The notes beneath the pieces were generated by a model. It saw only the letters and a list, made by a program, of their open reading frames with translations, was not told where the DNA came from and did not search any database. DNA of 64,000 nucleotides. It comes from JAFDZW01 sp964404255 (lineage in GTDB: Bacteria > Bacteroidota > Ignavibacteria > Palsa-1295). Each line of letters opens with the position of its first letter. The first letter of the stretch is position 1. The stretch spans positions 1-64,000 of the forward strand of contig CAYOJJ010000018.1 of assembly GCA_964404255.1 (NCBI GenBank). Direction: 5' to 3'. Position numbers and translations under genes: made by a program. Below are positions 9,223 through 18,654 of the stretch, one piece after another.

Positions 9223-11669
9223 AAGTGATCGGTCGTCCCGCAAAGTTCGCCACTATTTTGTGAACCGTTCGCTTTTTTAACGGTCGTACGCATCATTGTT
9301 GATAGTGGTGCCCTTGCAATACCGGTAAAGACAATAGTAAGATCGGGAGTATCTCCGAATTTCATCCATCGCTGTAGAAGAAGGGTCGTCTCATCGGTTA
9401 GCGAGCGCAATTGCACCGTACAGCTTAGCTTTCCAATATCCGATGTACCTTCGAGTTTTTCCAGACCAAGGTCTTTCTTTAATCTTCCTTCGCAATCACC
9501 CGTCTGCTTCTGGTATTCATCGGATGTTAGCAGAGAAAGAGTAAGTTTTTCCATCGTACCACCCGATTGCAACGCGGCGATCGCACTATTCTTTTCCTGA
9601 CTTGAAGGAGCACGATGCAAAAAGCGGCTATATAACTCGTTGATCTGCCTCGTCTGATATTCCGTACTGCTCAATACTATCTTCGCAATAGCATCGCGGG
9701 TAGTTTTTGAAGCCTGGAGCCTATCTACAAACGGGTCTTTTTCATCGGAAGCAGGATTGCGGCCAAGAAGATCCTTATAGAGGGAATCGATAAAACCACC
9801 TGCCGTTGAGCCACAGCGGATGTAATAACTTGGTGCGCCTAAGAGAATAACCTGTAACTGCTCGAGTGTTGCACCGCCCCGATATTCGGAAAGCAAAGAG
9901 CCTATCTCAGAAGCTGAAGCACTGCGCCCAAAATACTGTAAAAATAGCTTTTTAATAAGCTCGGTACGATACATATCACCGGTGACAGCAGTGGCAGCAA
10001 GCGTTCGGCAATCGTTCGAAACTCCTTTTACAATGCTAAACTCGCTGCAGAATGATGCCTTTGTAAGTTGTAAGGTATCGCGATCTCCTGTTATGGAAAG
10101 TGAGATTGGTTCTATCTTTCCATTGATAGAGCTGTAGGATGGTGTCGGGTCAAACGTCTCTTCTATTCTCGATACGGCAAGCCGCAGAGTAAGCGTAGCA
10201 GCATCGATCGTAACAGCTGCAAGCGGCGATTCTCCCGTAGATACCCCGGATTTTAATATGATTTGCTGCGGAATGTTCTTCTCATTCTTAAAAGAGATAA
10301 GCCATTTATCGGAAGCAGGCCGCGGAGAACGCAGAAGCGGCAATAGGTTTTGCTCGAGCGACGATGGCCGCAATGCTATCAGAATATAGCGCGTCGGACC
10401 AGAGCTTTGATCGAACTCACAATGACCTACCGTTCCGAGCACACTTCTATTGCCTTTATTATCGATGATCTCGAGGCCGGTTATCTGGCCGATAGGTTTA
10501 TTATTAAGAAATAACCCAAGCGAATTTTGGTCGGCCTTTTGTACAGCATCGGTATTCCAATCTTCCAATTCGAATTCATGCTCTCCTAATACCGGTTTGG
10601 TAGTGGTTGAATCACTTTTACCAGTGCCGGCAGTACCACCCGTACTTCCCGATCCTGTCGATGAGCCAGATGAGTTAGTAGAAGTAGTATCCGTTTTTCC
10701 ACCACTGGTTGAGGTCCCCCCCGAAGTGCCTCCGGTGCCCGTCGTATCGTTTTTAAGCGATGTTGCGGAAGAGGATGTTGTATCGATCCCACCACAATTG
10801 GCATCGACAGTAAAGCCAAAGGGCTCTGCCCATCCTTCGTTCGAAAGGACAAATGGCTCCCCATTATTATTAAGGGCACGAATGCTCCAAATATATTTCT
10901 TTCCTTTTTCCGGTAAGAAAAATTGTACTGGCCATAGCAGAGTAGTTAATCCGGTAAGATCCTGCTCAAATACCGGCCTACCGCCGATAAGCGCTGAAAC
11001 AGGCGATTGACCGGGAAGGACTTCGACGATCCTAAACCTGTAGGTCACTACCTGCGCAGGTACAGGTGCGATCGGCGTCCAGGTGAAGTTTGGCATCGGA
11101 GAGCCATCCTTCGAAAAGATCACGTTATTCTCTCCTACTTTACAAAGGATTGCTTCGTTTGCCGGTAAAATAAGCTGGGGTGGAAAATAACTGAATATCT
11201 GGCTGCATCCGGCCTCATCCGGACTAACCGCTAATTCAGAACCATCTGCAGCATCGAGCAGATGTATTTTTAAGCAGATTAATCCATCGGGAATACGCCC
11301 TGAACGTTGAGAATTTTTATCGACAGAGTTTTCAAAATGGATGGATGTAAACGGGGCTATGTATTCTCCGTTGAAGGTATTGCGCTGATCGGGATCCGGG
11401 AATACCGTAACCGTCTTTAAGACCTCGGGTCTGGTAAAGGCGATGAGCTCTCCATTGAGGTAAAAATCGGTCCTGATCTTACAGAGCTTTGGCTTTCCGG
11501 TCCTGTTATGCATGGAGACAGTCGCCATGCTACTGCGGCTTTGCCAATCCGATAGAAAAGCAGATGGATTAGTGATTATCGGGACATCGACAGAAAATGG
11601 CTGTGCCCAGGCACTTAGCCCGGCAAAGAAAAGAAAAAGACTACCTATGAGAGCAAATGCCCTGTTCAT
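9219..11669 (-). CDS. Exported protein with Ser/Thr/Gly-rich linker and DUF4214 repeats
   Basis: The 816-aa product has a signal peptide (MNRAFALIGSLFLFFAGLSAWAQ). An N-terminal region of beta-rich, fibronectin-like modules (PNFTWTPIAPVPAQVVTYRF) covers about residues 25-295. A low-complexity Thr/Ser/Gly linker follows at about 300-370. Near 575-745 are three DUF4214-type helical repeats (KLFLQYFGRSASASEI, LYKDLLGRNPASDEK, LYSRFLHRAPSSQEK). DUF4214 occurs in surface and secreted proteins of unclear function. No T9SS tail is visible. The ATG at 11669 is preferred because the signal peptide begins there; the frame is open to 11735. It is divergent from the next gene over a short region with an inverted repeat. 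Confidence 0.78.
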   Translation of the reverse strand: MNRAFALIGSLFLFFAGLSAWAQPFSVDVPIITNPSAFLSDWQSRSSMATVSMHNRTGKPKLCKIRTDFYLNGELIAFTRPEVLKTVTVFPDPDQRNTFNGEYIAPFTSIHFENSVDKNSQRSGRIPDGLICLKIHLLDAADGSELAVSPDEAGCSQIFSYFPPQLILPANEAILCKVGENNVIFSKDGSPMPNFTWTPIAPVPAQVVTYRFRIVEVLPGQSPVSALIGGRPVFEQDLTGLTTLLWPVQFFLPEKGKKYIWSIRALNNNGEPFVLSNEGWAEPFGFTVDANCGGIDTTSSSATSLKNDTTGTGGTSGGTSTSGGKTDTTSTNSSGSSTGSGSTGGTAGTGKSDSTTTKPVLGEHEFELEDWNTDAVQKADQNSLGLFLNNKPIGQITGLEIIDNKGNRSVLGTVGHCEFDQSSGPTRYILIALRPSSLEQNLLPLLRSPRPASDKWLISFKNEKNIPQQIILKSGVSTGESPLAAVTIDAATLTLRLAVSRIEETFDPTPSYSSINGKIEPISLSITGDRDTLQLTKASFCSEFSIVKGVSNDCRTLAATAVTGDMYRTELIKKLFLQYFGRSASASEIGSLLSEYRGGATLEQLQVILLGAPSYYIRCGSTAGGFIDSLYKDLLGRNPASDEKDPFVDRLQASKTTRDAIAKIVLSSTEYQTRQINELYSRFLHRAPSSQEKNSAIAALQSGGTMEKLTLSLLTSDEYQKQTGDCEGRLKKDLGLEKLEGTSDIGKLSCTVQLRSLTDETTLLLQRWMKFGDTPDLTIVFTGIARAPLSTMMRTTVKKANGSQNSGELCGTTDHF

Positions 11670-11688
11670 TCTTTTAAAAATACAAAAA

Positions 11689-11736
11689 ATTGTCACCCTC
11701 TGCAATAGACGCGCGAAATCCTCATTCTGTGACAAT
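11689..11736. promoter_or_regulatory. Inverted repeat in the divergent intergenic region (possible operator)
   Basis: Arms ATTGTCAC (11689-11696) and GTGACAAT (11729-11736) are perfectly complementary with a 32-base spacer. They lie between the divergent starts at 11669 and 11787. The symmetric position suggests a shared control site, but no regulator is identified. Confidence 0.3.
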
Positions 11737-11786
11737 TGTATGATAGTAAAAAGGATAGAACAAAGGGACCTATCTTAGGGTTAGCA

Positions 11787-12416
11787 ATGAAAATGATTGC
11801 TTCTTACCGTTTTTTAAGACAATTTAGCAAAGGTGCTGTTCTCCTTTTTATCCTCCTGTCTTGTTTTTCTTTGGTCTCGGGCATAAAAGCTCAGATCCGG
11901 ACAATTTATCATTCTCCCGAGGCTACCCTTTCGATGCCGGAATTACTGAGGATATTTAAGCCGGAATTAGCTACCTATTCTATTCAGCTTCATCCCGGTT
12001 GGCTTCAGAAGGAAGAATATGATTCTCTTAAACATATTTCTGTCCTTTATGGGCTCGATCCGGCCGATACTAACCATATATTCATTAAAGTTATCAGCCA
12101 GCACTTTACCTCAAGGACCATCGACCCCAAAAGCTGGACGCTGTTGAAGGCTAATCTGCGCTCGAATTATGGCAACCGAAAGATCGGTACCGTTGAGCTT
12201 TCCGATAGCATTTTTGCCATAAAAACCGATAAAGGAATATTAGCGCGATATGAGCTACTGGCTAAACTGCCGGATAGCTATGAGTATTCTGCAACGATCA
12301 TTACCCCATCGGAAACCTTGCTGCTGATAGCCGATCTTTCGGCTTCTGATGAAGCTACAAAAAAACTATATTATTTCCGCGAAATTGCGGCAAATATTAC
12401 TGAAACTGCAAAGTAA
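11787..12416 (+). CDS. Hypothetical exported protein
   Basis: I do not recognise this 209-aa protein. It has an N-terminal signal segment (FSKGAVLLFILLSCFSLVSG, then IKAQ). The mature part is mixed alpha/beta, with HPGWLQKEEYDSLKHIS near the start. Near the end, SATIITPSETLLLIADLSAS is followed by YYFREIAANI. The ATG at 11787 (or 11793) is preferred over the frame opening at 11736 because the signal peptide starts there. It is divergent from the DUF4214 gene and 94 bases upstream of the metalloprotease gene, so it could be a partner of either. Confidence 0.6.
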   Translation: MKMIASYRFLRQFSKGAVLLFILLSCFSLVSGIKAQIRTIYHSPEATLSMPELLRIFKPELATYSIQLHPGWLQKEEYDSLKHISVLYGLDPADTNHIFIKVISQHFTSRTIDPKSWTLLKANLRSNYGNRKIGTVELSDSIFAIKTDKGILARYELLAKLPDSYEYSATIITPSETLLLIADLSASDEATKKLYYFREIAANITETAK

Positions 12417-12510
12417 TTTCTGTGTCTTTTTTAATAAAAGAATTGGGCATAAGCTCGTAACTTATTGCCGTTTTTAGGGTTTATTTGAGATAATTCTTGC
12501 GACCGTTCAG

Positions 12511-15318
12511 ATGAAAAAGATTTTCACTATTGTATATGTTGGCTTAGTTCTATTATCCCTGCCCTGTCTCGGATTTTCCCAGCAAACCTCCTGGAATAGC
12601 ATTCGAACTTCCACCGGTTCTTCAAGGTTATTAGTACCCCGCAGTCCTGTATCGATCACTACCTTTTCTAAAGGACAGCCCGCCGCCGCCGCAGAACAAG
12701 TGCGCAGCATTACCCGCTCTGTCCTGCAGGATCAAGCCATTATATCGGCCGGATATAATTTAGGTCAAGCTATAACTTCCGAGGTAGAAGCACAAACAGT
12801 CATAAATACATTTCCCGTTCTATATAATGGGATACCCCTTCAGGATAAGAAAATAACCACAACTGTAGGAGCAAAGAACCATTCTATTGTTGCTATCGAG
12901 CAGGCGCTTTCCGGCTTTCTGCCGACCACTTCTTCCCCTGCCCGTTCGACAGAGTATATAACCGCTTCCTGTATTACATATTTGGGTGATGGCGTCTCGT
13001 TTATACAGCTTCCTACGCTTATCTATCGTGAGGATAAAGCTTCCGAATCGCTTCGCCTGTGCTATGAGGTGATCGCCCGTGATAATACTCGCGGAAGCTG
13101 GCGCCTGACCTTCGACGCTACAACCGGCGAACTTATCGAAAAACGCTCCCGGCTTCATTACGAGCAGAATGAGTCGCCTGCGGCTAATAGCAAAGGTTCT
13201 ATTAAAGGCGAAGCACATTTGAGAAATCCTTTTGAACCGGCAACTAAGGTCGATCTTCCGTATCTAAAACTTAAAGCCGGCCCATCGCTGCTGCTTAATT
13301 CCGATTCCAGCGGTGCCTTTACTATTTCACTCTCGTTACCTATCGCAGTATCTGCAACACTCAATGGCATGTACTTTGGTATTGTCAGAAACGATGGCCC
13401 GAATGCAACATTGAATACAACGTTTTCTTCCGGAACATCGGAATTGGTGTTCGATAATTCCAACAGCGATCAGGCCGAGCGTGATGCTTATCGCTCTGCA
13501 AACTTTGCCCGTTCCTTTGTCCGTTCGTTAGATCCATCCTTAACCGAGCTTGACCGGTACATGCCCGTGAATGTAAATTTGGATATGACGTGCAACGCCT
13601 TTTATGATCCGGATTCCGTTACCCTGAATTTTTTTACTGCCGGTGGGCAGGATTGTTCTAATACGGCAGAAGTTGCAGATGTCGTCTATCATGAATTCGG
13701 CCATCGTGCTCAACATGCCGTTTATTCAACGGTGTTAGGCGGCGGGCTTGACATTTCCAATGGCGCCCTTGGAGAAGGTTTTGCCGATATTTATAGCGCC
13801 TTTATGAGAGATGATCCGCGTATTGGTATCGGTTTCTTCTCAGATACTACACAGTTGCTGCGCAATTGTAAAAATTCAGCCGTCTGGCCGGATGATATTT
13901 CCTCTGATGTACACGAAAGTGGTACGATCATTGCCGGTGCTTTTTGGGACCTGCGTCAATCGATCGGCCTGAAGGATGCGCTACGGCTTTTCCATTATAT
14001 GATGTACCACCACCCGGACGATCCGGATGATCAGTCGCAGGATGGATTATATAATGCCTTCAGCCAGACGCTGCTCGCTACAATAATTACCGATGACGAT
14101 AATAATAATCTTGCTGATGGCACCCCTCATCTGTCCCAAATACTCGCAGCATTTAAACTGCACAATATTACCCTTGCCAGTTCTTCCCTGTTGAGTACTT
14201 CTGTCATTCCCGATCAGGATACGAATAGCCTTTCTTATCCTCTGAGCATAACTACTAAGACCGATGGTGTGCTTGGTGTGTTAGATCAATCAAGCATTAA
14301 AGTATATTACAAAGTGAATAGTGGCAATTTTATGCCGCTTGAAACCTCACCGACGAGTGTGGGAAGTGTTAACCATTGCGATATTCCAAAACAGCCTGCC
14401 GGCTCGATCGTTACTTATTATGCTTCGGCAATAATGCCCCTAACAGGCGATACAGTACTCTCTTCATCGAATACATTTCTCGTAGGCTTTAGGACTCTTT
14501 ATAGTAACGATTGTGAAACCAATACCAACTGGAAGATTGGCATTAGCTCCGATAATGCAACTACGGGTATCTGGGAATTCGGCGATCCGTTCGGCACCTA
14601 CAATGATCCTACAGCACCCATTGACTTTATTCAACAGGATACTGATCATTCGCCAACCGGCATAAATTGTTTTGTAACCGGAAACCAAAATTTATTAAAC
14701 CAAAGCCGTTCGCCCGGTTATGACGATGTCGATAATGGTGCAACGACTTTACAAACGCCTTCTATACCATTATCCAGCTCGAAAAATCCGATCGTGCGAT
14801 ATTGGTATTACTATTCTAATGACAAAGGCTTTAATCCCGGCATGGCACAGTTTGTTGTAAAGCTTTCCACCAATAACGGGGGTAGCTGGAACATTGTAAC
14901 CAAAACTTCCGCCAGTACAATAGGATGGCAACAAGCTACGCTGGTGTTAAAAGATATAGCAGTCCTGCCACTTACTACGATACAATTACGCTTCATCGCT
15001 TCGGATAATGTGGGTGTATTAGTGGAAGCTGGTATTGACGATATAAGTGTTCTCGATCCCATCGAGGATGCGCCTCAAAACGATGTCGATCACCAACCGC
15101 AGGCCGATCATAGTATCCCCTATCCTAACCCGGCAGCAAGAGGCAGCATCATTACTGCCGGTACTGCCATAAGCTGGCTTGAACTCTACGATATAACAGG
15201 CAAACAGCTACTGCGCAGCGAAGGAAAAACTATGACGATCCCATCTCAACTCGCTTCGGGGATGTACCGCCTGAGAACTTCAAATAACGAGTTCTTCCCG
15301 TTGTTGATTGTTGAGTAA
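12511..15318 (+). CDS. Secreted M36/fungalysin-like zinc metalloprotease with T9SS sorting domain
   Basis: The 935-aa product begins with a signal peptide (KIFTIVYVGLVLLSLPCLGF). An FTP/PepSY-like propeptide spans about residues 60-220 (YEVIARDNTRGSWRLTFDAT). The peptidase core has the zinc motif HEFGH (394-398) and the downstream glutamate in GEGFADIYSAF (Glu422), as in gluzincins of family M36. A jelly-roll/MAM-like module lies near 665-850 (GIWEFGDPFGTYNDP, VRYWYYYSND). The protein ends with a type IX sorting domain (YPNPAARGS, LELYDITGKQLL, LASGMYRLRT). It likely degrades proteins outside the cell after propeptide removal. A terminator follows. Confidence 0.88.
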   Translation: MKKIFTIVYVGLVLLSLPCLGFSQQTSWNSIRTSTGSSRLLVPRSPVSITTFSKGQPAAAAEQVRSITRSVLQDQAIISAGYNLGQAITSEVEAQTVINTFPVLYNGIPLQDKKITTTVGAKNHSIVAIEQALSGFLPTTSSPARSTEYITASCITYLGDGVSFIQLPTLIYREDKASESLRLCYEVIARDNTRGSWRLTFDATTGELIEKRSRLHYEQNESPAANSKGSIKGEAHLRNPFEPATKVDLPYLKLKAGPSLLLNSDSSGAFTISLSLPIAVSATLNGMYFGIVRNDGPNATLNTTFSSGTSELVFDNSNSDQAERDAYRSANFARSFVRSLDPSLTELDRYMPVNVNLDMTCNAFYDPDSVTLNFFTAGGQDCSNTAEVADVVYHEFGHRAQHAVYSTVLGGGLDISNGALGEGFADIYSAFMRDDPRIGIGFFSDTTQLLRNCKNSAVWPDDISSDVHESGTIIAGAFWDLRQSIGLKDALRLFHYMMYHHPDDPDDQSQDGLYNAFSQTLLATIITDDDNNNLADGTPHLSQILAAFKLHNITLASSSLLSTSVIPDQDTNSLSYPLSITTKTDGVLGVLDQSSIKVYYKVNSGNFMPLETSPTSVGSVNHCDIPKQPAGSIVTYYASAIMPLTGDTVLSSSNTFLVGFRTLYSNDCETNTNWKIGISSDNATTGIWEFGDPFGTYNDPTAPIDFIQQDTDHSPTGINCFVTGNQNLLNQSRSPGYDDVDNGATTLQTPSIPLSSSKNPIVRYWYYYSNDKGFNPGMAQFVVKLSTNNGGSWNIVTKTSASTIGWQQATLVLKDIAVLPLTTIQLRFIASDNVGVLVEAGIDDISVLDPIEDAPQNDVDHQPQADHSIPYPNPAARGSIITAGTAISWLELYDITGKQLLRSEGKTMTIPSQLASGMYRLRTSNNEFFPLLIVE

Positions 15319-15335
15319 TTAGAACTGCAGCAAAC

Positions 15336-15370
15336 AAAAAAGCCGCTTGCAACATGCCAGCGGCTTTTTT
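15336..15370. terminator. Bidirectional Rho-independent terminator
   Basis: AAAAAAGCCGCT at 15336-15347 pairs with AGCGGCTTTTTT at 15359-15370 across an 11-base loop. The flanking A and T runs make it usable by the metalloprotease gene and by the convergent gene ending at 15415. Confidence 0.92.
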
Positions 15371-15414
15371 ATTAGTACCCATAACAGAATGGGCATCATC
15401 ATCCATTACAAAGA

Positions 15415-15768
15415 TCACATCAGCGATTTTCTGCTGCTCGTCGGGTACACCCGATAGACGATCTTGCGGATCGTATCGAATTGCAGGTATGGGTACATCT
15501 CCATTAAAGCTTTGATCGCCTGCGAAGTTTTCATCGTTCCTTCGGCCTTTAATTTCAGGAACATCTGACGGATGATATAATCGCGAAGAGATTTCTCGTT
15601 CAGAAGGTCGTTTTCCCGCAGCATAGCATACACATCATCGCTCACCAATTCCGAAATCGGATTGGCTTGTCCGTCTTTATAACTATTACGAAGGGAACCG
15701 AGCGTATCGGTGATCGGGAACGAACGAATGTCAGCAGTGGAAGAATGGGCAGAATGACGGATTTCCAT
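15415..15768 (-). CDS. Small hypothetical protein, possible helix-turn-helix
   Basis: I cannot name this 117-aa protein. The C-terminal half (LRDYIIRQMFLKLKAEG followed by TSQAIKALMEMYPYLQFDTI and RKIVYRVYP) reads as helices with a pattern like a DNA-binding helix-turn-helix ending in TIRKIVY. That makes a regulatory role plausible but unproven. The N-terminal half is polar with no signal peptide. Its upstream region contains the arms ATCCGGT and ACCGGAT, which could be an operator. It lies alone between two large T9SS cargo genes. Confidence 0.6.
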   Translation of the reverse strand: MEIRHSAHSSTADIRSFPITDTLGSLRNSYKDGQANPISELVSDDVYAMLRENDLLNEKSLRDYIIRQMFLKLKAEGTMKTSQAIKALMEMYPYLQFDTIRKIVYRVYPTSSRKSLM

Positions 15769-15819
15769 AATCAGCTTCTTTCTTGAGAATGATTGTGATG
15801 AAACGTACAGTTGTCATAT

Positions 15820-15873
15820 ATCCGGTATGGAAATAATAGTATGATGTATTTGGTACTATATTTGAAACCGGAT
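15820..15873. repeat. Inverted repeat upstream of the small hypothetical gene
   Basis: ATCCGGT (15820-15826) and ACCGGAT (15867-15873) form a 7-bp inverted repeat in the 283-base gap 15769-16051. The gap is otherwise AT-rich, with no gene visible. It is a possible binding site, nothing more. Confidence 0.25.
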
Positions 15874-16031
15874 CTAAATCAGTATCAAGTTAAGAAGTGT
15901 ATGGTTTTCCTTTTCTTAAAAAATATTAAAGTAACTTCGGTACATACATAAATACCCTTGACTACCCATTTTGTTACAAACTATTTTAGGTCATTATTCT
16001 TTGACCCAAAATCCTCCAATTTCCCGAAATT

Positions 16032-16060
16032 GTTAACTAATTAATATATAATTAGTTAAC
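16032..16060. repeat. AT-rich 12-bp palindrome over the stop codon of the BNR-repeat gene
   Basis: GTTAACTAATTA pairs perfectly with TAATTAGTTAAC across a 5-base loop. The stop codon of the minus-strand BNR gene (16052-16054) lies in one arm. There is no T run on the minus-strand exit side, so it is not a standard terminator. It may protect the mRNA 3' end. Confidence 0.5.
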
Positions 16061-18562
16061 AGTTGAAGTAATCAGATGCTGGCTTATCGAGCGGCCATTT
16101 TCCGTAAGTACTGCCCAATAAGAGCCTGCGAGGGAAGGCATAGCTAAAGTGACCGTATGCTCCCCTTTTTCAAGAAAATCATTAAGCAATGTCTTTATTT
16201 CCCTGCCTAATTCATCGTATAATTTTATAGTAATCGTCCCGGAAATATCGGTAGAAAATGTTCCGGTCATGGCTGCACCTGGCTTTGAGGGATTCGGAAA
16301 TACTGATATCCATTTGAATGCCGATACATCCGAGCCGCCGACGCCGGAAGGAACCTGTGGCGGATCATTCAAATTCATTGCGTACATACCGTTTCCATAG
16401 GTAGTTGCCAATAGATAAGTGGTACTCTTGCCCCTGACTCTCAATTTTGTTACCTGGGCAAGAGGCATTCCATCGGTCATTGGCTCCCAAGTCGTTCCAA
16501 AATCCAGCGAGCGAAGTACACCGAAGGTATGGCCGATATACAATGCTCCATTCGGGGCACGAGCGATCGTCTGAGCATTAACGCTTGGGAAATTTGTTGC
16601 CGGAAACGTCCAGGTAGCGCCATAATCGGTAGAGTAGGCAAAATGCTTGGAGCCAGCACCGGCTATCGATACCCACACTTTAGAAGCATCGTTCGGATCG
16701 GTTACGATATCCGAAACGAGACCCAGTGTTTGGGAAGATTTTGTCCAGCTGCCGCCAAGATCCTTGGTGACATACATAGTCGTGCTATTGCCGGCATAGA
16801 CAACATTTTCATCGGCGGCAGGAACATGCACCGTTTCAGGGCCGCCAGTGATGGTATTTGATTTTGTGATCGCATCTAATGTCGCCACACCGTCATTGGA
16901 ATAATAGACGTTGGTCCCGCCGGCTATTGCAACGATAGCCGGATTGCTTTCCGAAACATCGTAGTACATATAGAATGGGACTCCTTCGTTCAATAATTTC
17001 GACCCCGTAGGAATAATATTATTATCGCCGCGCGTACCGAAATTCCATGTTTCCCCTCTGTTAGGAGATTTTTGCAACGAAGCTCCGATATAAGTCGAAT
17101 AAGCATACAACCCATCGGTTTGCGAAATAAAGCAGCGGCCACCATCGCCTCCGAGCACCGATTTGAATTGTTTATTAGGATCATTAACCGATGCCCTATT
17201 TATGCCATTGTCCTGCGCTCCACCTAATACATAGGTAAAATCAGCATCGGCATCGCCTCCGACAAATAACATTGTCGGTAAGGTACGGTTTCTTGATTGC
17301 CAGCTTCCGCCGTTATCACCACTCATAAAAACCCCGCCATCGGTCAATGCCCACAAATTATTCGAGCCATACTGAAGCACATGGACATCGGCATGAGCAA
17401 AACGAGAATCTGAAGATGACACTCTCCAATCCGTCGTTTGCGTGAAACTGGAGGCACTATTGGTTGAACGCCATATATCTAAACCTCCAACAACCACAAC
17501 ATTTGAGGCATTAGGATTAGCGGCACAGGCATTATCGTAAAAGGCCTGTTGGCTGGTATAATTATTATTCCATTTCAACGTCCAGGTAACTCCGGAGTCT
17601 TCCGAATTAGCTACCCCTTTAGCTGAACTGCCATCGTTGGCTATGCCGGCATAAAGATGAAACCCATTTTTGGCACTTAAAGCAAGGGTAATAGTCCCAC
17701 CCCCGGTTACCGTCGAAGCGATATTACCTGACCAGGAGTCGCCACCATCGTTCGAACGCTTGATCGCGCCGGCGCCTCCGATAAAGATATTCTTTCCATT
17801 ATTGGGATCTATTACAATACTGGTGGTTCCGTTGACTGCCAATACTTTTTTCCAGGTAGCACCGCCATCGATACTTCTTCTTACACCATCTCCGCCCGTC
17901 AAAAATAGTGTGGAGGAATTTGCGGGATCAAAGATCATCTGGTAAGCGGTGCTTCCGGTGACCGCCTTTGTGGCTATATGGCTCCAATTCAAACCGCCAT
18001 CTACTGATTTATACAACCCATCGCCTACGCTCATTTCACCGGTATTTCCACTGTAAAGATCCCCTGTCGCGGCATAGACAATGCTATCGTTTGTGGGATC
18101 AACAGCCACAGCACCGATTGCATTTGTTGCAATGTCTCTGCTTACATTCACCCAGGTAGTACCAAGATCGGTAGATTTCCACACACCACCGCCTGAAGTA
18201 CCGAGATAACAAGTCTGAGGGCGTTGGTGGGAAAAAGCAATACTATTTGGCCGGCCACTGACATGCCCGTCCTGCGAACCGCCAACCTGAAACCAGGAAG
18301 GGGTTACAGCCTGGGTTTTAAACATATTTTTAGGGCGGGTCATAGCCTTAAGCTCGTCGTAACCTTTACGACGAATTTCAGAAAGAGTACCCTTGGTTTC
18401 GGAAAGCTCCCAATGAGCCCAATACTTAAGAGCTTCTTCAATATGCTGCCGCTCACCCCAATCAGGGTCGGAAAACGTCGGCTTCGACTCCTGTGCAAAA
18501 ACAACAGACCCCGCTACAAGTACACAACTCAATAGTAATACTAATCTTACAGTAATTCTCAT
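16052..18562 (-). CDS. Secreted BNR/sortilin-like beta-propeller protein with T9SS sorting domain
   Basis: The 836-aa product has a signal peptide (MRITVRLVLLLSCVLVAGSV) and about ten Asp-box/BNR repeats, for example STDLGTTWVNV, SVDGGLNWSHI, SIDGGATWKKV, SNDGGDSWSG, SGDNGGSWQS and STDYGATWTF. This architecture matches the VPS10/sortilin and sialidase-like propeller superfamily, common in T9SS cargo. The C-terminal sorting domain is clear: FPNPSKPGAAMTGTF, IKLYDELGREIKTLL, GSYWAVLTENG. No enzymatic residues could be assigned, so carbohydrate binding or adhesion is only a guess. It diverges from the acyl-CoA carboxylase gene across a 92-base region. Confidence 0.87.
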   Translation of the reverse strand: MRITVRLVLLLSCVLVAGSVVFAQESKPTFSDPDWGERQHIEEALKYWAHWELSETKGTLSEIRRKGYDELKAMTRPKNMFKTQAVTPSWFQVGGSQDGHVSGRPNSIAFSHQRPQTCYLGTSGGGVWKSTDLGTTWVNVSRDIATNAIGAVAVDPTNDSIVYAATGDLYSGNTGEMSVGDGLYKSVDGGLNWSHIATKAVTGSTAYQMIFDPANSSTLFLTGGDGVRRSIDGGATWKKVLAVNGTTSIVIDPNNGKNIFIGGAGAIKRSNDGGDSWSGNIASTVTGGGTITLALSAKNGFHLYAGIANDGSSAKGVANSEDSGVTWTLKWNNNYTSQQAFYDNACAANPNASNVVVVGGLDIWRSTNSASSFTQTTDWRVSSSDSRFAHADVHVLQYGSNNLWALTDGGVFMSGDNGGSWQSRNRTLPTMLFVGGDADADFTYVLGGAQDNGINRASVNDPNKQFKSVLGGDGGRCFISQTDGLYAYSTYIGASLQKSPNRGETWNFGTRGDNNIIPTGSKLLNEGVPFYMYYDVSESNPAIVAIAGGTNVYYSNDGVATLDAITKSNTITGGPETVHVPAADENVVYAGNSTTMYVTKDLGGSWTKSSQTLGLVSDIVTDPNDASKVWVSIAGAGSKHFAYSTDYGATWTFPATNFPSVNAQTIARAPNGALYIGHTFGVLRSLDFGTTWEPMTDGMPLAQVTKLRVRGKSTTYLLATTYGNGMYAMNLNDPPQVPSGVGGSDVSAFKWISVFPNPSKPGAAMTGTFSTDISGTITIKLYDELGREIKTLLNDFLEKGEHTVTLAMPSLAGSYWAVLTENGRSISQHLITSTVN

Positions 18563-18654
18563 ATTACCTCATTTTTACAGATTTTATAGAACAGACACCA
18601 TCCATAATCGGTTTTACGTACTATTAGAAATAGAGTAACACAATAGAATCCTAC

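Noticed and set aside
16032..16060. Palindrome as terminator of the BNR-repeat gene
   Set aside because: The stem is AT-only apart from one pair near each end and lacks a T run on the exit side.
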